64,000 nucleotides of DNA. It comes from Flavobacterium aquidurense. GTDB taxonomy: Bacteria > Bacteroidota > Bacteroidia > Flavobacteriales > Flavobacteriaceae. Shown piece after piece: positions 8,422 through 16,646 of the stretch (position 1 is the first letter of the stretch; every line of letters starts with the position of its first letter). The position numbers and the translations under genes were made by a program. Location: positions 1 through 64,000 of the forward strand of contig FNPS01000008.1 of the NCBI GenBank assembly GCA_900107365.1, read 5' to 3'. The notes under the pieces were generated by a model that saw nothing but the letters and a program-made list of their open reading frames with translations, was not told the origin of the DNA and did not search any database.

Positions 8422-8769
8422 TTGTTGATTTTTTTGTAAGGTTACTACTAACTAATTTATATTAGTCATAAAATGGTATCAATACAACTTTTTTAGTTGG
8501 CTTTGTCCAATTAGTAAGCTTGTTAAGCGAATATAAGAATAATATACTTAATCTTTTTATCTGTGACTAAATAGCTGTCACTAAGTATTTTTAGCCCTTG
8601 TCGTTCGCAATACTTCGTAGGTTCCAGAGCCATCGTTTGAAATTCATCCTCAAGCTGTCTGCTTTTCTTCCTTGATACACTTTATCCATAGTATCGCAAT
8701 TGCTTCCCTTTTTACTTTTTATCAAAGACCCTGTATGCTTTTGTTTTATTTCAGGAGCAAAGGTAGTCC

Positions 8770-8871
8770 GTGTCCATAAGCCAAAGCAAGGCCGGGCCTT
8801 TCAGGTCTTGCCAAAAGATCTCCACCCATCCGGGTTGTATTTTTTGCCAGAGCCTTGCTTTTGCCGGACAC
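8770..8871. repeat. Long inverted repeat, probable structured RNA or site
   Basis: Two arms (8770-8791 and 8853-8871) pair through GTGTCC/GGACAC and AAAGCAAGG/CCTTGCTTT, separated by short unequal bulges, with about 60 bases between them. I recall near-identical DNA upstream of the transfer or replication blocks of other Bacteroidetes elements. That points to a conserved function such as a structured leader or a protein-binding site, but the role is not known. Confidence 0.4.
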
Positions 8872-9027
8872 TCACCTTTTTATGCTCATGAAACAAAACA
8901 TAGCATACTGCGGCTCTTTAGACGAATAAAAAAAATGTCAGAAATGAGAATTGAAATATTGAAAAAAGCAATGATGAAACAAAACAGCGCCTGCTCTCAT
9001 TGCCGAATAAAATTTCAAAAAAAAAGA

Positions 9028-9075
9028 AAAGTAAAAAGTAAAAAGTAAAAAAAAGTAAAAAGTAAAAATGCGGGG
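9028..9075 (+). repeat. Tandem GTAAAAA-type heptamers
   Basis: At least five near-tandem copies of a GTAAAAA unit lie upstream of ssb, followed by AAATGCGGGGCGGG and another GTAAAAA. It is low-complexity A-rich DNA. It could act as an easily melted or protein-bound tract, or simply result from polymerase slippage. Confidence 0.5.
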
Positions 9076-9112
9076 CGGGAAAAAAAAGTAAAAATTTTAA
9101 AAATCAGAAATC

Positions 9113-9523
9113 ATGAACATTACAGGAAGATTGACAAAAGATGCGAAAGTAAGCACATTGTCAGACAGCAGACAGGTAGTAAATTTTTCAGTAGCCATCA
9201 ACGAGAGCTACAAAAATAAAAAAGGCGACAAGGTGGAGCAGACCACATTTTTTGATTGCGCCTACTGGATAAGCCCAAGGGTTGCCGAGTGGCTGACCAA
9301 AGGCACGGTGGTGGAGCTCACTGGCATGGTGAGCGCAAGGGCGTGGAAAGGCAATGACGGGGAACCGCGTGCAGGGCTGAACTTCAATACCTCGAATATC
9401 AAACTGCACGGGGGCGGGAAGAAGCCCGAAGGTGCGCAGGCAGTGAAAGCGGGGCAGACTGCAGAGCAGGGAGAAAACAAAAAAGCCACCTTAAAAGAGC
9501 CTGTGGACGACATCCCGTTTTGA
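9113..9523 (+). CDS. ssb: Single-stranded DNA-binding protein
   Basis: The 136-residue protein has the SSB OB-fold (residues 1-105), beginning Met-Asn-Ile-Thr-Gly-Arg-Leu-Thr-Lys-Asp-Ala and including Phe-Asp-Cys-Ala-Tyr-Trp. A short linker is followed by the acidic tip Asp-Asp-Ile-Pro-Phe, which recruits replication and repair partners. It is shorter than chromosomal SSB (about 110 core plus a longer tail), as expected for plasmid or ICE copies. It probably coats the transferred strand and protects it on arrival. It is the first gene of the rightward maintenance block. Confidence 0.93.
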   Translation: MNITGRLTKDAKVSTLSDSRQVVNFSVAINESYKNKKGDKVEQTTFFDCAYWISPRVAEWLTKGTVVELTGMVSARAWKGNDGEPRAGLNFNTSNIKLHGGGKKPEGAQAVKAGQTAEQGENKKATLKEPVDDIPF

Positions 9524-9580
9524 GCAGGCAGTAAAGGGTTCTAAACAATTTTATTTTTCAAACTTTTAAAATCAAATATC

Positions 9581-10654
9581 ATGGCACATAATATCAATTA
9601 CAACAGCGAGACAGGAAAGTATTCTTTTTTCAGCGTAAAGGAAAAAGCGTGGCACGGGCTCGGGCAGATAGTGGAGCAGTACCCGACAAGCGCAGAAGCC
9701 ATCAGACATGCGGGGCTTGATTATGAGGTGGCTAAAAGCCCTTTATACACAAAAGCGTCGGGCATTATCCAAACTTCGGGCGGTATTGAAATGGGCAGTA
9801 CCGAACTGGCAGTACCTGACTGCTTTGCCACCATCCGCACCGACAGCAATGCCGTTTTGGGCGTTGTGGGTAAGGATTACCAAATCGTGCAGAACCGTGA
9901 GGCGTTCAGCTTTTTTGATGCCATTGTAGGCGGGGGCGATGGCATACTGTACGAAACGGCAGGGGCATTAGGAAACGGGGAGCGCATCTTTATCACGGCA
10001 AAACTGCCTGATTATATCAGGGTCGGAAACGGGGATGATGTGACCGAAAAGTACATTTTCCTGACTACCTCCCACGACGGGAGCGGAAGCATCACAGCGG
10101 CTTTTACGCCCATCCGCATCGTATGCCAAAATACCCTTAACGCTTCACTCCGCTCGATGAGCAACGTGGTTCGCATCCGCCATACCTCAGGCGCTAAACA
10201 GCGTTTGGATGATGCCCATAAAGTGATGGGACTGGCTGATAAACTCAGCAGTCAGTTAGAAGGTATCTTTAATGAATGGTCTAAAGTTAAGGTAATAGAT
10301 ATTCAGGTTAAAAAGCTGATTCAGTTGGCTTTATGCCCCAATACCGAAACACTCGCTTTAATTAAAAAAGGGGCAGAAGATGAAGTATCTACCGTGTTTA
10401 AAAATACGGTAGATGATGCTTTTGCCTATGCCATGGCAAGTGAATCACAGCAGATGGAAACCACTAAAGGCACGCTTTTCGGGGCTTACAATGGAGTTAC
10501 GGGTTACTATCAGAATGTACGAAAATACAAGGACAGCGAAGCCAAACTGCAGTCCATTGTCATGGGAGGCACAGCCCAGGGAAAAGCCCAAAAGGCGTTT
10601 GAACTGTGCACGGCTTTTCAAGCGGATGGCGCAGAAATCCTAAACCTGAATTAG
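9581..10654 (+). CDS. DUF932 plasmid/phage-like protein
   Basis: The 357-residue protein matches DUF932, conserved on plasmids, phages and conjugative elements. It begins Met-Ala-His-Asn-Ile and has the typical Ala-Trp-His-Gly-Leu-Gly motif near residue 25. Later segments include Gly-Lys-Asp-Tyr-x-x-Val-Gln-Asn-Arg-Glu and a long helical C-terminal half. No catalytic residues are established for the family. Its constant place beside ssb and PRTRC genes suggests a role in element replication or establishment. There is no signal peptide, so it is cytosolic. Confidence 0.85.
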   Translation: MAHNINYNSETGKYSFFSVKEKAWHGLGQIVEQYPTSAEAIRHAGLDYEVAKSPLYTKASGIIQTSGGIEMGSTELAVPDCFATIRTDSNAVLGVVGKDYQIVQNREAFSFFDAIVGGGDGILYETAGALGNGERIFITAKLPDYIRVGNGDDVTEKYIFLTTSHDGSGSITAAFTPIRIVCQNTLNASLRSMSNVVRIRHTSGAKQRLDDAHKVMGLADKLSSQLEGIFNEWSKVKVIDIQVKKLIQLALCPNTETLALIKKGAEDEVSTVFKNTVDDAFAYAMASESQQMETTKGTLFGAYNGVTGYYQNVRKYKDSEAKLQSIVMGGTAQGKAQKAFELCTAFQADGAEILNLN

Positions 10655-10770
10655 GGGGAAGATAAGCCAAAGGCTGTTGCAAACCGTGACAGCCTTTAAA
10701 ATCAGGTTTTGGTGATGCGATAGCAGGGCTGGACATCTGCACAATTCAGTAACATAAAAGCGCAGGAATT

Positions 10771-11145
10771 ATGGCAAGGATGGACAGCAACAATTTTGAG
10801 TTTATACTGTATCTCTACAATGAATTTGTCAGCAAACACCGCAGTACAGGCAAGGAAGCCCGTATGTATTGGCATATTTTGGACAAGTATATAGAAGTGG
10901 GGCTTTCAAAAAAAAGCCAGACAGCCGAAAAAAAGTACGCCCAAAAGCTTGTAGCCATCATAAGGGAAGCCGTCGGGGAATGGAACACCCATCTGCTTAT
11001 CTTAAAAGGGGAAGAGGGAGAAAAGGAATATAAGGAAAATATGAAAAGCTACATCGAACGCCTCTACAGATTGGGGCATGATGAGCAGAGCGTGATGGAA
11101 CTCGTCATTAAAAAACTAAAATTAAATTATGGAAACGACAACTAA
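10771..11145 (+). CDS. Hypothetical helical protein of the PRTRC block
   Basis: The 124-residue protein is helical and charged, with Tyr/Lys-rich amphipathic helices, no cysteines and no export signal. It follows DUF932 by 116 bases and its end overlaps the start of the PRTRC E gene by 17 bases, so it belongs to the same transcript. I do not recognise a named family. Similar small proteins often accompany PRTRC genes in Bacteroidetes elements. Confidence 0.65.
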   Translation: MARMDSNNFEFILYLYNEFVSKHRSTGKEARMYWHILDKYIEVGLSKKSQTAEKKYAQKLVAIIREAVGEWNTHLLILKGEEGEKEYKENMKSYIERLYRLGHDEQSVMELVIKKLKLNYGNDN

Positions 11146-11809
11146 TTTTTTCAATCAGATAGCACAGTTGCAGATTATAGGCGATTTGCATATTACAATT
11201 GCCAAAGGGGCAGAGAACAGGCTTATCGTACTGGTTATGCTTCAAAACGAAGCGTGCGGGGACAATGCCAAGCACAGCATACCTCCTTTAAACCTGCGGG
11301 GAACAGCCGAGGAACTCGACAGCGGTTTTTTTGAGAATATCACTACGCCCATTGAGTCGGCTTCGGGTCTGATGGTCGACATGGAAGGTTATATGAAACA
11401 GCTTGAAGATACCAAAAAGCAGTCTGCTATGGAGAAGGAAAAAGACGACAAGCAGAAAAAAGAGCAGGAAGCCAAGGACAAAAAGTTCAGCGAAGCCATG
11501 GCAAAGGCGGACGAACTGGAAAAGGAGGGGAAATTCCGTGAGGCATGGATGAAAGTGCCTGAAATACATGAGTTTCCCTTTAAGGCTGAGGAAATACGAA
11601 GACGCAAATCCGAACTATCGGCAAAATTTGCGCCCGATCTGTTCGGCAGTACAACAGAAACCGCAAAGACCGAACCGCCCCGAGAGGCGCTTTTTCCCGA
11701 GTATGCTAATGATAGCAGTGATGCGCAGGGGCATGAAACGGACGAGGAAGAAACGGACGCAGAGGACATGGAAAACTGGGAAGAAGACCCCGAAGAGCAG
11801 GGGTATTAA
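11129..11809 (+). CDS. PRTRC system protein E
   Basis: The 226-residue protein opens with the PRTRC E signature: a helix with Phe-Phe-Asn-Gln-Ile, then a beta segment and Pro-Pro-Leu-Asn-Leu-Arg-Gly-Thr-Ala-Glu-Glu-Leu-Asp. A lysine/glutamate coiled-coil (residues about 90-140) and an acidic low-complexity tail follow. PRTRC stands for ParB-related, ThiF-related cassette, a plasmid and ICE gene set of unsolved function. The start overlaps the preceding gene, suggesting translational coupling. Confidence 0.85.
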   Translation: METTTNFFNQIAQLQIIGDLHITIAKGAENRLIVLVMLQNEACGDNAKHSIPPLNLRGTAEELDSGFFENITTPIESASGLMVDMEGYMKQLEDTKKQSAMEKEKDDKQKKEQEAKDKKFSEAMAKADELEKEGKFREAWMKVPEIHEFPFKAEEIRRRKSELSAKFAPDLFGSTTETAKTEPPREALFPEYANDSSDAQGHETDEEETDAEDMENWEEDPEEQGY

Positions 11810-11827
11810 TTTTAAAATACGAAAATC

Positions 11828-12046
11828 ATGTTAGTAGCAACACAATTACAGCGGGTTTTTATACTCAAAGACAAGGGACAGGAAATCAGGCTTTGCGACC
11901 CCGAACCGAGATGGAGCACCGAGGCGGTACTGAATTTTTATGCACCGACCTATCCGATACTCACTACCGCCAAAATATCCGCCCCTGCCATCAGGGATGA
12001 TGCGGTGGAGTACCGATTTGAAACGGTAATGGGAACAAAAGGCTAA
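11828..12046 (+). CDS. PRTRC system protein C
   Basis: The 72-residue protein is beta-rich and matches PRTRC C along its whole length, with the motif Asp-Pro-x-Pro-x-Trp-Ser-x-x-x-Val-Leu-Asn-Phe-Tyr-Ala-x-x-Tyr-Pro (residues 24-43). In fold and size it resembles small ubiquitin-like proteins, which fits the ThiF/E1-like partner four genes downstream. That link is an inference. It is 18 bases after PRTRC E and 15 before the next gene. Confidence 0.85.
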   Translation: MLVATQLQRVFILKDKGQEIRLCDPEPRWSTEAVLNFYAPTYPILTTAKISAPAIRDDAVEYRFETVMGTKG

Positions 12047-12061
12047 CCAAAATTTAAAGCC

Positions 12062-13237
12062 ATGAATTATGCAACAGACAATCATATCGGGAACAGTGCA
12101 ACTGCCCGAGCGAAAAAGACAAAAACAGCTTCACGCACAGCTCGCAGGGTTTATGGGTTGGATGCAGAGAACAAAAGATGCAGGCGAGGTGCAGAAAGAC
12201 AAACCAAGGTCAGTTCCTGCGGGGATGCTACCGATGGTTTTCTAAAGGTTTCTTTTCTGCCCAGACTACAAGAGAATAAAACGGTACAGGCTTGTCAGGA
12301 TATTTCCAAAATGGAAAACGATTTTTATAGCTCCCTTGACAGTCTTGCAGAGCATTATACTATTATGCCGATGGCGACCCGTCATTTTGAATATCCCTAT
12401 AATATGGCATTGGCTGTATGGGATTTGGAAGAGAAGCTCAAAAAAAGTGTGGGGAACTTTTCCGAACTGAGATTATTGCAGGACAGCCACAGAACGTATC
12501 TGCTCAGCGAGGAAAAATACAGCACAGGCACAACGCTGTATTATATCCCCATAGAACCGATTTATCAAATGCTCAGAGAACCGAAGCACAAACAAAATGC
12601 GCATCTGCTTTTATCGGTCTGCTCGTATCTGTATCATATTGCAGATGTACCGTATTACAGACAGCAGGGCAGTTATCTGTACTGGCTCTATGAAATGCAC
12701 AGGGAATGGACAGAACAGGACGAGGACAGGGAAGAAAACGAGCGGTATATTCGGGAGTTTGTCAAGGCGGAAGGTATAGGGGACTGTATCGAAAAGAAGA
12801 TTTTCAACCCCATAAATTTAGCCGTGTTTGAAGAGCGTTTAAAAGGTTTTAAAAGCAGTGATGCCTTTGATAAGCAGTGTTTGGATATAGGCAAAAAAGC
12901 TTTTGCCATATACACCAATTATCCCAACGAGAGCATTTTTCGAAATGCACCAACACATGACGAGGAGGAAGACGAAGAAACGGAAAACGAGAGCATCGGG
13001 ATGGAAAAGTACATTTCCTTTATTTCCGATACCAAAGGATGGCTGTATGAAAGCATAGAGGAGAGCATCAACAACGAGTTTAACGAGTACGGTGCAATGG
13101 ACGAGCCAACCATTATAAAATGCTTTGACGGAAGGGAACTGACAGAGAACAGCCTTGATTTTGAAAGCCGTCTGTTTAAACTTTTGGACGATATGTGCGC
13201 TTTACTGTATAACTATAAACAGAACGAAAATGAATAA
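12062..13237 (+). CDS. PRTRC system protein F-like
   Basis: The 391-residue protein lies at the position of PRTRC F and has a helical central region with Tyr-rich segments (residues about 130-220) and acidic patches (about 290-315). The first 80 residues are basic and low-complexity, so translation could start at an internal Met (Met-Glu-Asn-Asp-Phe, about residue 84). The upstream ATG fits the tight spacing after PRTRC C. Its last 8 bases overlap the PRTRC B start. The name rests mainly on context and length. Confidence 0.6.
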   Translation: MNYATDNHIGNSATARAKKTKTASRTARRVYGLDAENKRCRRGAERQTKVSSCGDATDGFLKVSFLPRLQENKTVQACQDISKMENDFYSSLDSLAEHYTIMPMATRHFEYPYNMALAVWDLEEKLKKSVGNFSELRLLQDSHRTYLLSEEKYSTGTTLYYIPIEPIYQMLREPKHKQNAHLLLSVCSYLYHIADVPYYRQQGSYLYWLYEMHREWTEQDEDREENERYIREFVKAEGIGDCIEKKIFNPINLAVFEERLKGFKSSDAFDKQCLDIGKKAFAIYTNYPNESIFRNAPTHDEEEDEETENESIGMEKYISFISDTKGWLYESIEESINNEFNEYGAMDEPTIIKCFDGRELTENSLDFESRLFKLLDDMCALLYNYKQNENE

Positions 13238-13958
13238 TGCAATGGATAGAACAGAGGGTTTCGGGACGCTCTACCACGCTAAATCCGCCCTTGTTTTCTA
13301 TGAAAGTAAAGGTTTAGATAAAGATATGTATGTAGAGCATTTCGATATGGATAAAAATGGTACGCCTGTTAATGCGCACCCACTTACTGAGCGTGAAGCA
13401 GGAGTGCTCGCAAAAGCCCTTACTACTGAAAAGCAGAAGCAGTCTGCTTTTTTAAAACCCGTCGGGATTCTGCCAACAAATATACTGCATATCAATCCAA
13501 GCAGGAACAAAGGCGCTGTGATATGGTACACCAAATCACAAAAAAGACCGCTTTATTTTATAGAGGGTCTAGGGATTCCGAGCGGTCAGGTGTTTGTGCC
13601 TCCCATGGTCTGGCAGGCGAGCAAAAACAGCCTGCGGGTATTTGCCGTTTTAAGTAACAGCAGACCTACGGAAAAAACACCGCTGTACTATGCACCATTT
13701 TTTAACATTTATGAGGACGGCAGGGTATGTATGGGTTCAGTCAGTATCAGTATTAAAAACTCTGCATCGGTGGAGGAATTTACATGGGCGTGGGAGGACT
13801 ATTTTTTCAACAGCTATTTCAGTCATCTAATGGGAGAGAACAGCCCTGTAAAGGGCAATTGCGTCAGCCTGTGGAAAGATCTTACCGCAACAGGCAGAAC
13901 TTTTCCAAATGAAGTTTTGAAAAGCAATACTAAAACACTTAAAAATTTATTGTCATGA
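13230..13958 (+). CDS. PRTRC system protein B
   Basis: The 242-residue product matches PRTRC B. It has a beta-rich N-terminal half, the segment Pro-Leu-Tyr-Phe-x-x-Gly-Leu-Gly-Ile-Pro-Ser-Gly (central), and Tyr-Tyr-Ala-Pro-Phe-Phe-Asn-x-Tyr-x-x-Gly-x-Val-Cys-Met-Gly followed by Phe-Thr-Trp-Ala-Trp-Glu. I chose the ATG at 13230, which overlaps the previous stop by 8 bases; the frame continues upstream but only inside PRTRC F. The stop overlaps the ThiF-like start (ATGA). The biochemical role is unknown. Confidence 0.85.
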   Translation: MNNAMDRTEGFGTLYHAKSALVFYESKGLDKDMYVEHFDMDKNGTPVNAHPLTEREAGVLAKALTTEKQKQSAFLKPVGILPTNILHINPSRNKGAVIWYTKSQKRPLYFIEGLGIPSGQVFVPPMVWQASKNSLRVFAVLSNSRPTEKTPLYYAPFFNIYEDGRVCMGSVSISIKNSASVEEFTWAWEDYFFNSYFSHLMGENSPVKGNCVSLWKDLTATGRTFPNEVLKSNTKTLKNLLS

Positions 13959-14755
13959 AAACAGGCAAAACCAAAATGCATTTTACAGACCCGTATCTGA
14001 TTAGCCCCACCAATCCCATTGCTGTTAACCTGATAGGGGCAGGCGGTACAGGCTCAAAGGTATTGACCGCCCTAATGGAAATGAACCATAGCCTTACAGC
14101 GCTCGGGCATGCAGGGCTCTCTGTGCGCCTGTGGGATGATGATATTATCACAAATGCCAACCTTGGCAGACAGCGTTTTGCACCAAGCGAGGTAGGATTG
14201 TACAAATCCGTGGCACTTATCAACAGAGCGAATCGTTTTACGGGTACAAACTGGAAAGCGGAAACCGTAAAATTTGAAAGGGATAATTTTGGAAAACTGC
14301 CGAGTAATGCAAAGGCATCTATTTATATCACGTGCACTGACAGCGTACGCTCCCGTTTTGATATTGCCGAAATATTAAAATACAGCAACGAAAGGCATCA
14401 CAGGGACGACCCGAAATACTGGATGGATTTTGGCAACAGCCAGTATACTGGGCAGGTCATCCTGTCCACTATTGGGGAAATCCCACAGCCCAAGTCCGAA
14501 AAATTTGAAACCGTGGAGCGCCTGCCTTTTGTGACAGAGGAATTTAGGGAGCTTTTACAGGAATCTGAAACGAAGGACGACACGCCGAGCTGTTCACTTA
14601 CCGAGGCACTAGAGAAACAGGATTTGTTTATTAATTCTGCTTTGGCGCAGATGGGATGCTCGCTATTGTGGAATTTGTTTCGTGAGGGCATGACAGCAAA
14701 CAGGGGATTTTTCCTGAATTTAAAAGATTTCCGGGCACAGCCCATTTCCGTATAA
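13955..14755 (+). CDS. PRTRC system ThiF-family (E1-like) protein
   Basis: The 266-residue protein is an E1/ThiF-fold adenylating enzyme. It has the nucleotide-binding Gly-Ala-Gly-Gly-Thr-Gly at residues 28-33, then Asp-Asp-Asp (61-63) and the Asn-x-x-x-Gln-Arg-Phe cluster typical of ATP binding in ThiF/MoeB. It may activate the C-terminus of a partner such as the small PRTRC C protein (inference). No ParB-related member of the cassette is present here. It is the last gene of the rightward operon and is followed by strong hairpins. Confidence 0.85.
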   Translation: MKTGKTKMHFTDPYLISPTNPIAVNLIGAGGTGSKVLTALMEMNHSLTALGHAGLSVRLWDDDIITNANLGRQRFAPSEVGLYKSVALINRANRFTGTNWKAETVKFERDNFGKLPSNAKASIYITCTDSVRSRFDIAEILKYSNERHHRDDPKYWMDFGNSQYTGQVILSTIGEIPQPKSEKFETVERLPFVTEEFRELLQESETKDDTPSCSLTEALEKQDLFINSALAQMGCSLLWNLFREGMTANRGFFLNLKDFRAQPISV

Positions 14756-14959
14756 GCCCGAAATCGGGCGGCAAAAAGACACTCCTTCCTCTCGGGCGGA
14801 GCATCTTTTTGCGTTTAAAACGGTGGAGCGCTTTTGCCAAAATGCAGTACCCGCTATTTTACCAAACCCGCTGCGTTTTTTTTAAGGGATACTCATCATC
14901 CCTTTCGCTGTTTTTGGGCGGGCTTCTTTTCTTTCCGAGGGCGGCCAAAGAAAAGAAGC
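14756..14959. repeat. Cluster of three hairpins after the PRTRC operon
   Basis: Three inverted repeats follow the operon: GCCCG/CGGGC (14756-14769); GCAAAAAGA/TCTTTTTGC (14771-14812), with ACTCC/GGAGC-type pairing inside; and GCTTCTTTTCTTT/AAAGAAAAGAAGC (14922-14934 with 14947-14959, loop of 12). The first two may end the PRTRC transcript. The third is a perfect 13-bp stem lacking a T-run, and its sequence is familiar from other Bacteroidetes elements. It lies just past the 3' end of the convergent alpha-CTD-like gene. Confidence 0.55.
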
Positions 14960-14987
14960 AAAAGAAGACCGCCTTTTTTTATGGTTT

Positions 14988-15545
14988 TTATTTTAATTGT
15001 ATAATAGGCGCTTTTTTCCAGCGGGAAAAGCCTTTGAAAAGATACGCTATGTTTTCAAACTCGATAAAGGCTATGAGTTCTTCTTTGCACTTTATTTTAA
15101 ATCCCCTGAAATGCTGAAAATCCTTTAGTGGTATGTCGGCAAGCTCACCGATAGTTGTGATCTCTAAAGCTTCCAATACGCTTTGCAGTCTTCTGCTGAA
15201 AGGAAATTGGCTGTCGTAAAGCAGTTTCTGGCGGTCTTTTTCTGCTTTTTCTTTTCTGATCTGAGCGGGACTTGGATTTGGATTTAATTCGCGCTTTAAT
15301 GCCTGAAGCTTTTTCTTGTAGTGATCGATTTCACACATCAGTTCGGTTGCTGCTTTTACTTTATTGCAGGTTTTCTCGTAAAGCTCCTCCACATATTCGG
15401 ATGTAACTCCGTATTGTTCTGCCGCCTGGCTCAGGGGCATCTTATCAATGAGTAGTTTCTGAAGTAAATCATATTCCTTTTCAGAAAGTACCTGCATGGA
15501 CATTTCGATAAAAAACCTGTTGGTGCGGTCAATAACATTATGCAT
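14988..15545 (-). CDS. Standalone RNA polymerase alpha-CTD-like regulator
   Basis: The 185-residue protein has an N-terminal helical part resembling a sigma region-4-like helix-turn-helix (residues 18-60, with Met-Pro-Leu-Ser-Gln-Ala-Ala-Glu-Gln-Tyr-Gly-Val). A lysine-rich helix follows, then a C-terminal helix-hairpin-helix domain (about 118-165, Thr-Ile-Gly-Glu-Leu-Ala-Asp-Ile-Pro) like the C-terminal domain of RNA polymerase alpha. It probably binds DNA and may recruit or redirect RNA polymerase to element promoters. It lies between the convergent PRTRC operon and the tra operon terminator, a likely regulatory position. Confidence 0.75.
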   Translation of the reverse strand: MHNVIDRTNRFFIEMSMQVLSEKEYDLLQKLLIDKMPLSQAAEQYGVTSEYVEELYEKTCNKVKAATELMCEIDHYKKKLQALKRELNPNPSPAQIRKEKAEKDRQKLLYDSQFPFSRRLQSVLEALEITTIGELADIPLKDFQHFRGFKIKCKEELIAFIEFENIAYLFKGFSRWKKAPIIQLK

Positions 15546-15669
15546 AACAATACAAGTTAAATCCTTATTGCCAAAATAGGTTTTGGCTCTTGCAGTTCAA
15601 TGCTAAGATACTAACATTAATTGAGTTATACAATTTATTTACAGGAAAGGCTTAAGCTCGGGAAACAAA

Positions 15670-15696
15670 ACAGCCCAAAGCAATGCTTCGGGCTGT
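15670..15696 (-). terminator. Terminator of the tra operon
   Basis: A GC-rich hairpin (ACAGCCC with GGGCTGT, extended by AAGC/GCTT inside) is followed on the minus strand by TTTTGTTT. It lies 34 bases past the traN stop, so it fits a Rho-independent terminator for the leftward tra genes. Confidence 0.75.
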
Positions 15697-15729
15697 AATA
15701 CTTTTTAATTTCTAATTTTTTAATAGCTA

Positions 15730-16623
15730 TTAAAATTTAAGGTGCATACTGTTTATCACCTTGGCTTTTACCAGATCTGAATTTTTAATCTTGAGTGTCT
15801 GGTGTCTCCCTCCGTTTTTCTCAAAAATCTCAATTAGCAGCAGTTTGTCATCCGCTATTGTAAATTGGTCCAAGAGAAATACATTCTGGTCTGTGGCTTT
15901 TCCGGGAATCTCATCAAGGGTTTTGTAAATGCGGAGCGGCACAATCGGCCTTTGCTGCGAGGCAGTTCGTCTGGCTGTTTTTTTATCTATCACCTTGAAA
16001 CTCATAAAGTCAATGCTGAAAGGTACATTGGTTTGGTTTTCAAGCTGCGTATGGAAATAATACTTGCCGTTGTGGATATAGATGCCCTTTAAGCTGAACT
16101 GAATGCCGAAACTCTCCGATGCAATGTGCTTTACGATTCGCTTGTTGTTTTTGTAAATAGTTTGCAGGATTAGTGCGGCCAGTGAGGGCGGTGTTTTTCC
16201 AAGCTCCTCAAAAAGAACATCGCTTGCTGTCGCTTTGTCGAAGTTCTTCTGCATCGCCATAAGATCATAGCTAAGGGTAGGCGGGTTGGCGCTGTACTGA
16301 ACGTTAAAATTGTAAAAAAGGCCGTCATCGGTAATCACCGAAAAGTTGGTTTCCTCTACAAAAGTCTTGACCGATGCCTTGATGCGAAGGACATTTTCAG
16401 CATCCTCGGCCTTTGAGGCAATCAGGTATTCGCTTCCAAGATCCACGTATCGGATAGCGGACGGGAAAATAAGATGGGACGTTTTGTCATAAGTAACCTG
16501 CATATGGTACGGCGGCATCGTTCCTAAATCAAGGCTAGTGGCTTCGTTTTCCTGCGCAGATGCGGCTAATGTATATGTTATTAAAAGGGCTGTTGCCCAA
16601 AATAGTTTAAATTGATTTTTCAT
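15730..16623 (-). CDS. traN: Conjugative transfer protein TraN
   Basis: The 297-residue protein carries a signal peptide (residues 1-23, ending Ala-Ser-Ala-Gln) and the beta-rich TraN domain of Bacteroidetes conjugative elements, the counterpart of VirB9 in the outer-membrane core complex. A motif around residues 175-200 (Phe-Ser-Leu-Lys-Gly-Ile-Tyr-Ile-His-Asn-Gly-Lys-Tyr-Tyr-Phe) is characteristic. It is the last gene of the operon, 23 bases after traM. No traO or traQ follows, unlike the CTnDOT order. Confidence 0.9.
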   Translation of the reverse strand: MKNQFKLFWATALLITYTLAASAQENEATSLDLGTMPPYHMQVTYDKTSHLIFPSAIRYVDLGSEYLIASKAEDAENVLRIKASVKTFVEETNFSVITDDGLFYNFNVQYSANPPTLSYDLMAMQKNFDKATASDVLFEELGKTPPSLAALILQTIYKNNKRIVKHIASESFGIQFSLKGIYIHNGKYYFHTQLENQTNVPFSIDFMSFKVIDKKTARRTASQQRPIVPLRIYKTLDEIPGKATDQNVFLLDQFTIADDKLLLIEIFEKNGGRHQTLKIKNSDLVKAKVINSMHLKF

Positions 16624-16646
16624 AATTAATTTATTTAAGGTTGCTA

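Larger units (their letters stand above)
8422..9112. other. Intergenic region with structured element and A-rich repeats
   Basis: This gap separates the leftward conflict genes from the rightward ssb/PRTRC block. GTGTCC (8770-8775) plus AAAGCAAGG (8783-8791) is inverted-repeated as CCTTGCTTT (8853-8861) plus GGACAC (8866-8871). A 37-codon frame at 8935-9048 holds a Cys-x-x-Cys and a Lys-rich tail, but its reality is doubtful. The end is a run of GTAAAAA heptamers (about 9028-9070). Part of the region may be the leader of the ssb transcript. Confidence 0.45.

Noticed and set aside
8700..8934. Frames across the inverted repeat upstream of ssb
   Set aside because: They follow the structured element on both sides and have no protein-like pattern.
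1..9112. Left end of the element as a copy of the tRNA-Arg 3' end
   Set aside because: No match to the tRNA 3' end or its terminator stem was noticed; serine recombinase cores can be very short, so the end cannot be placed.
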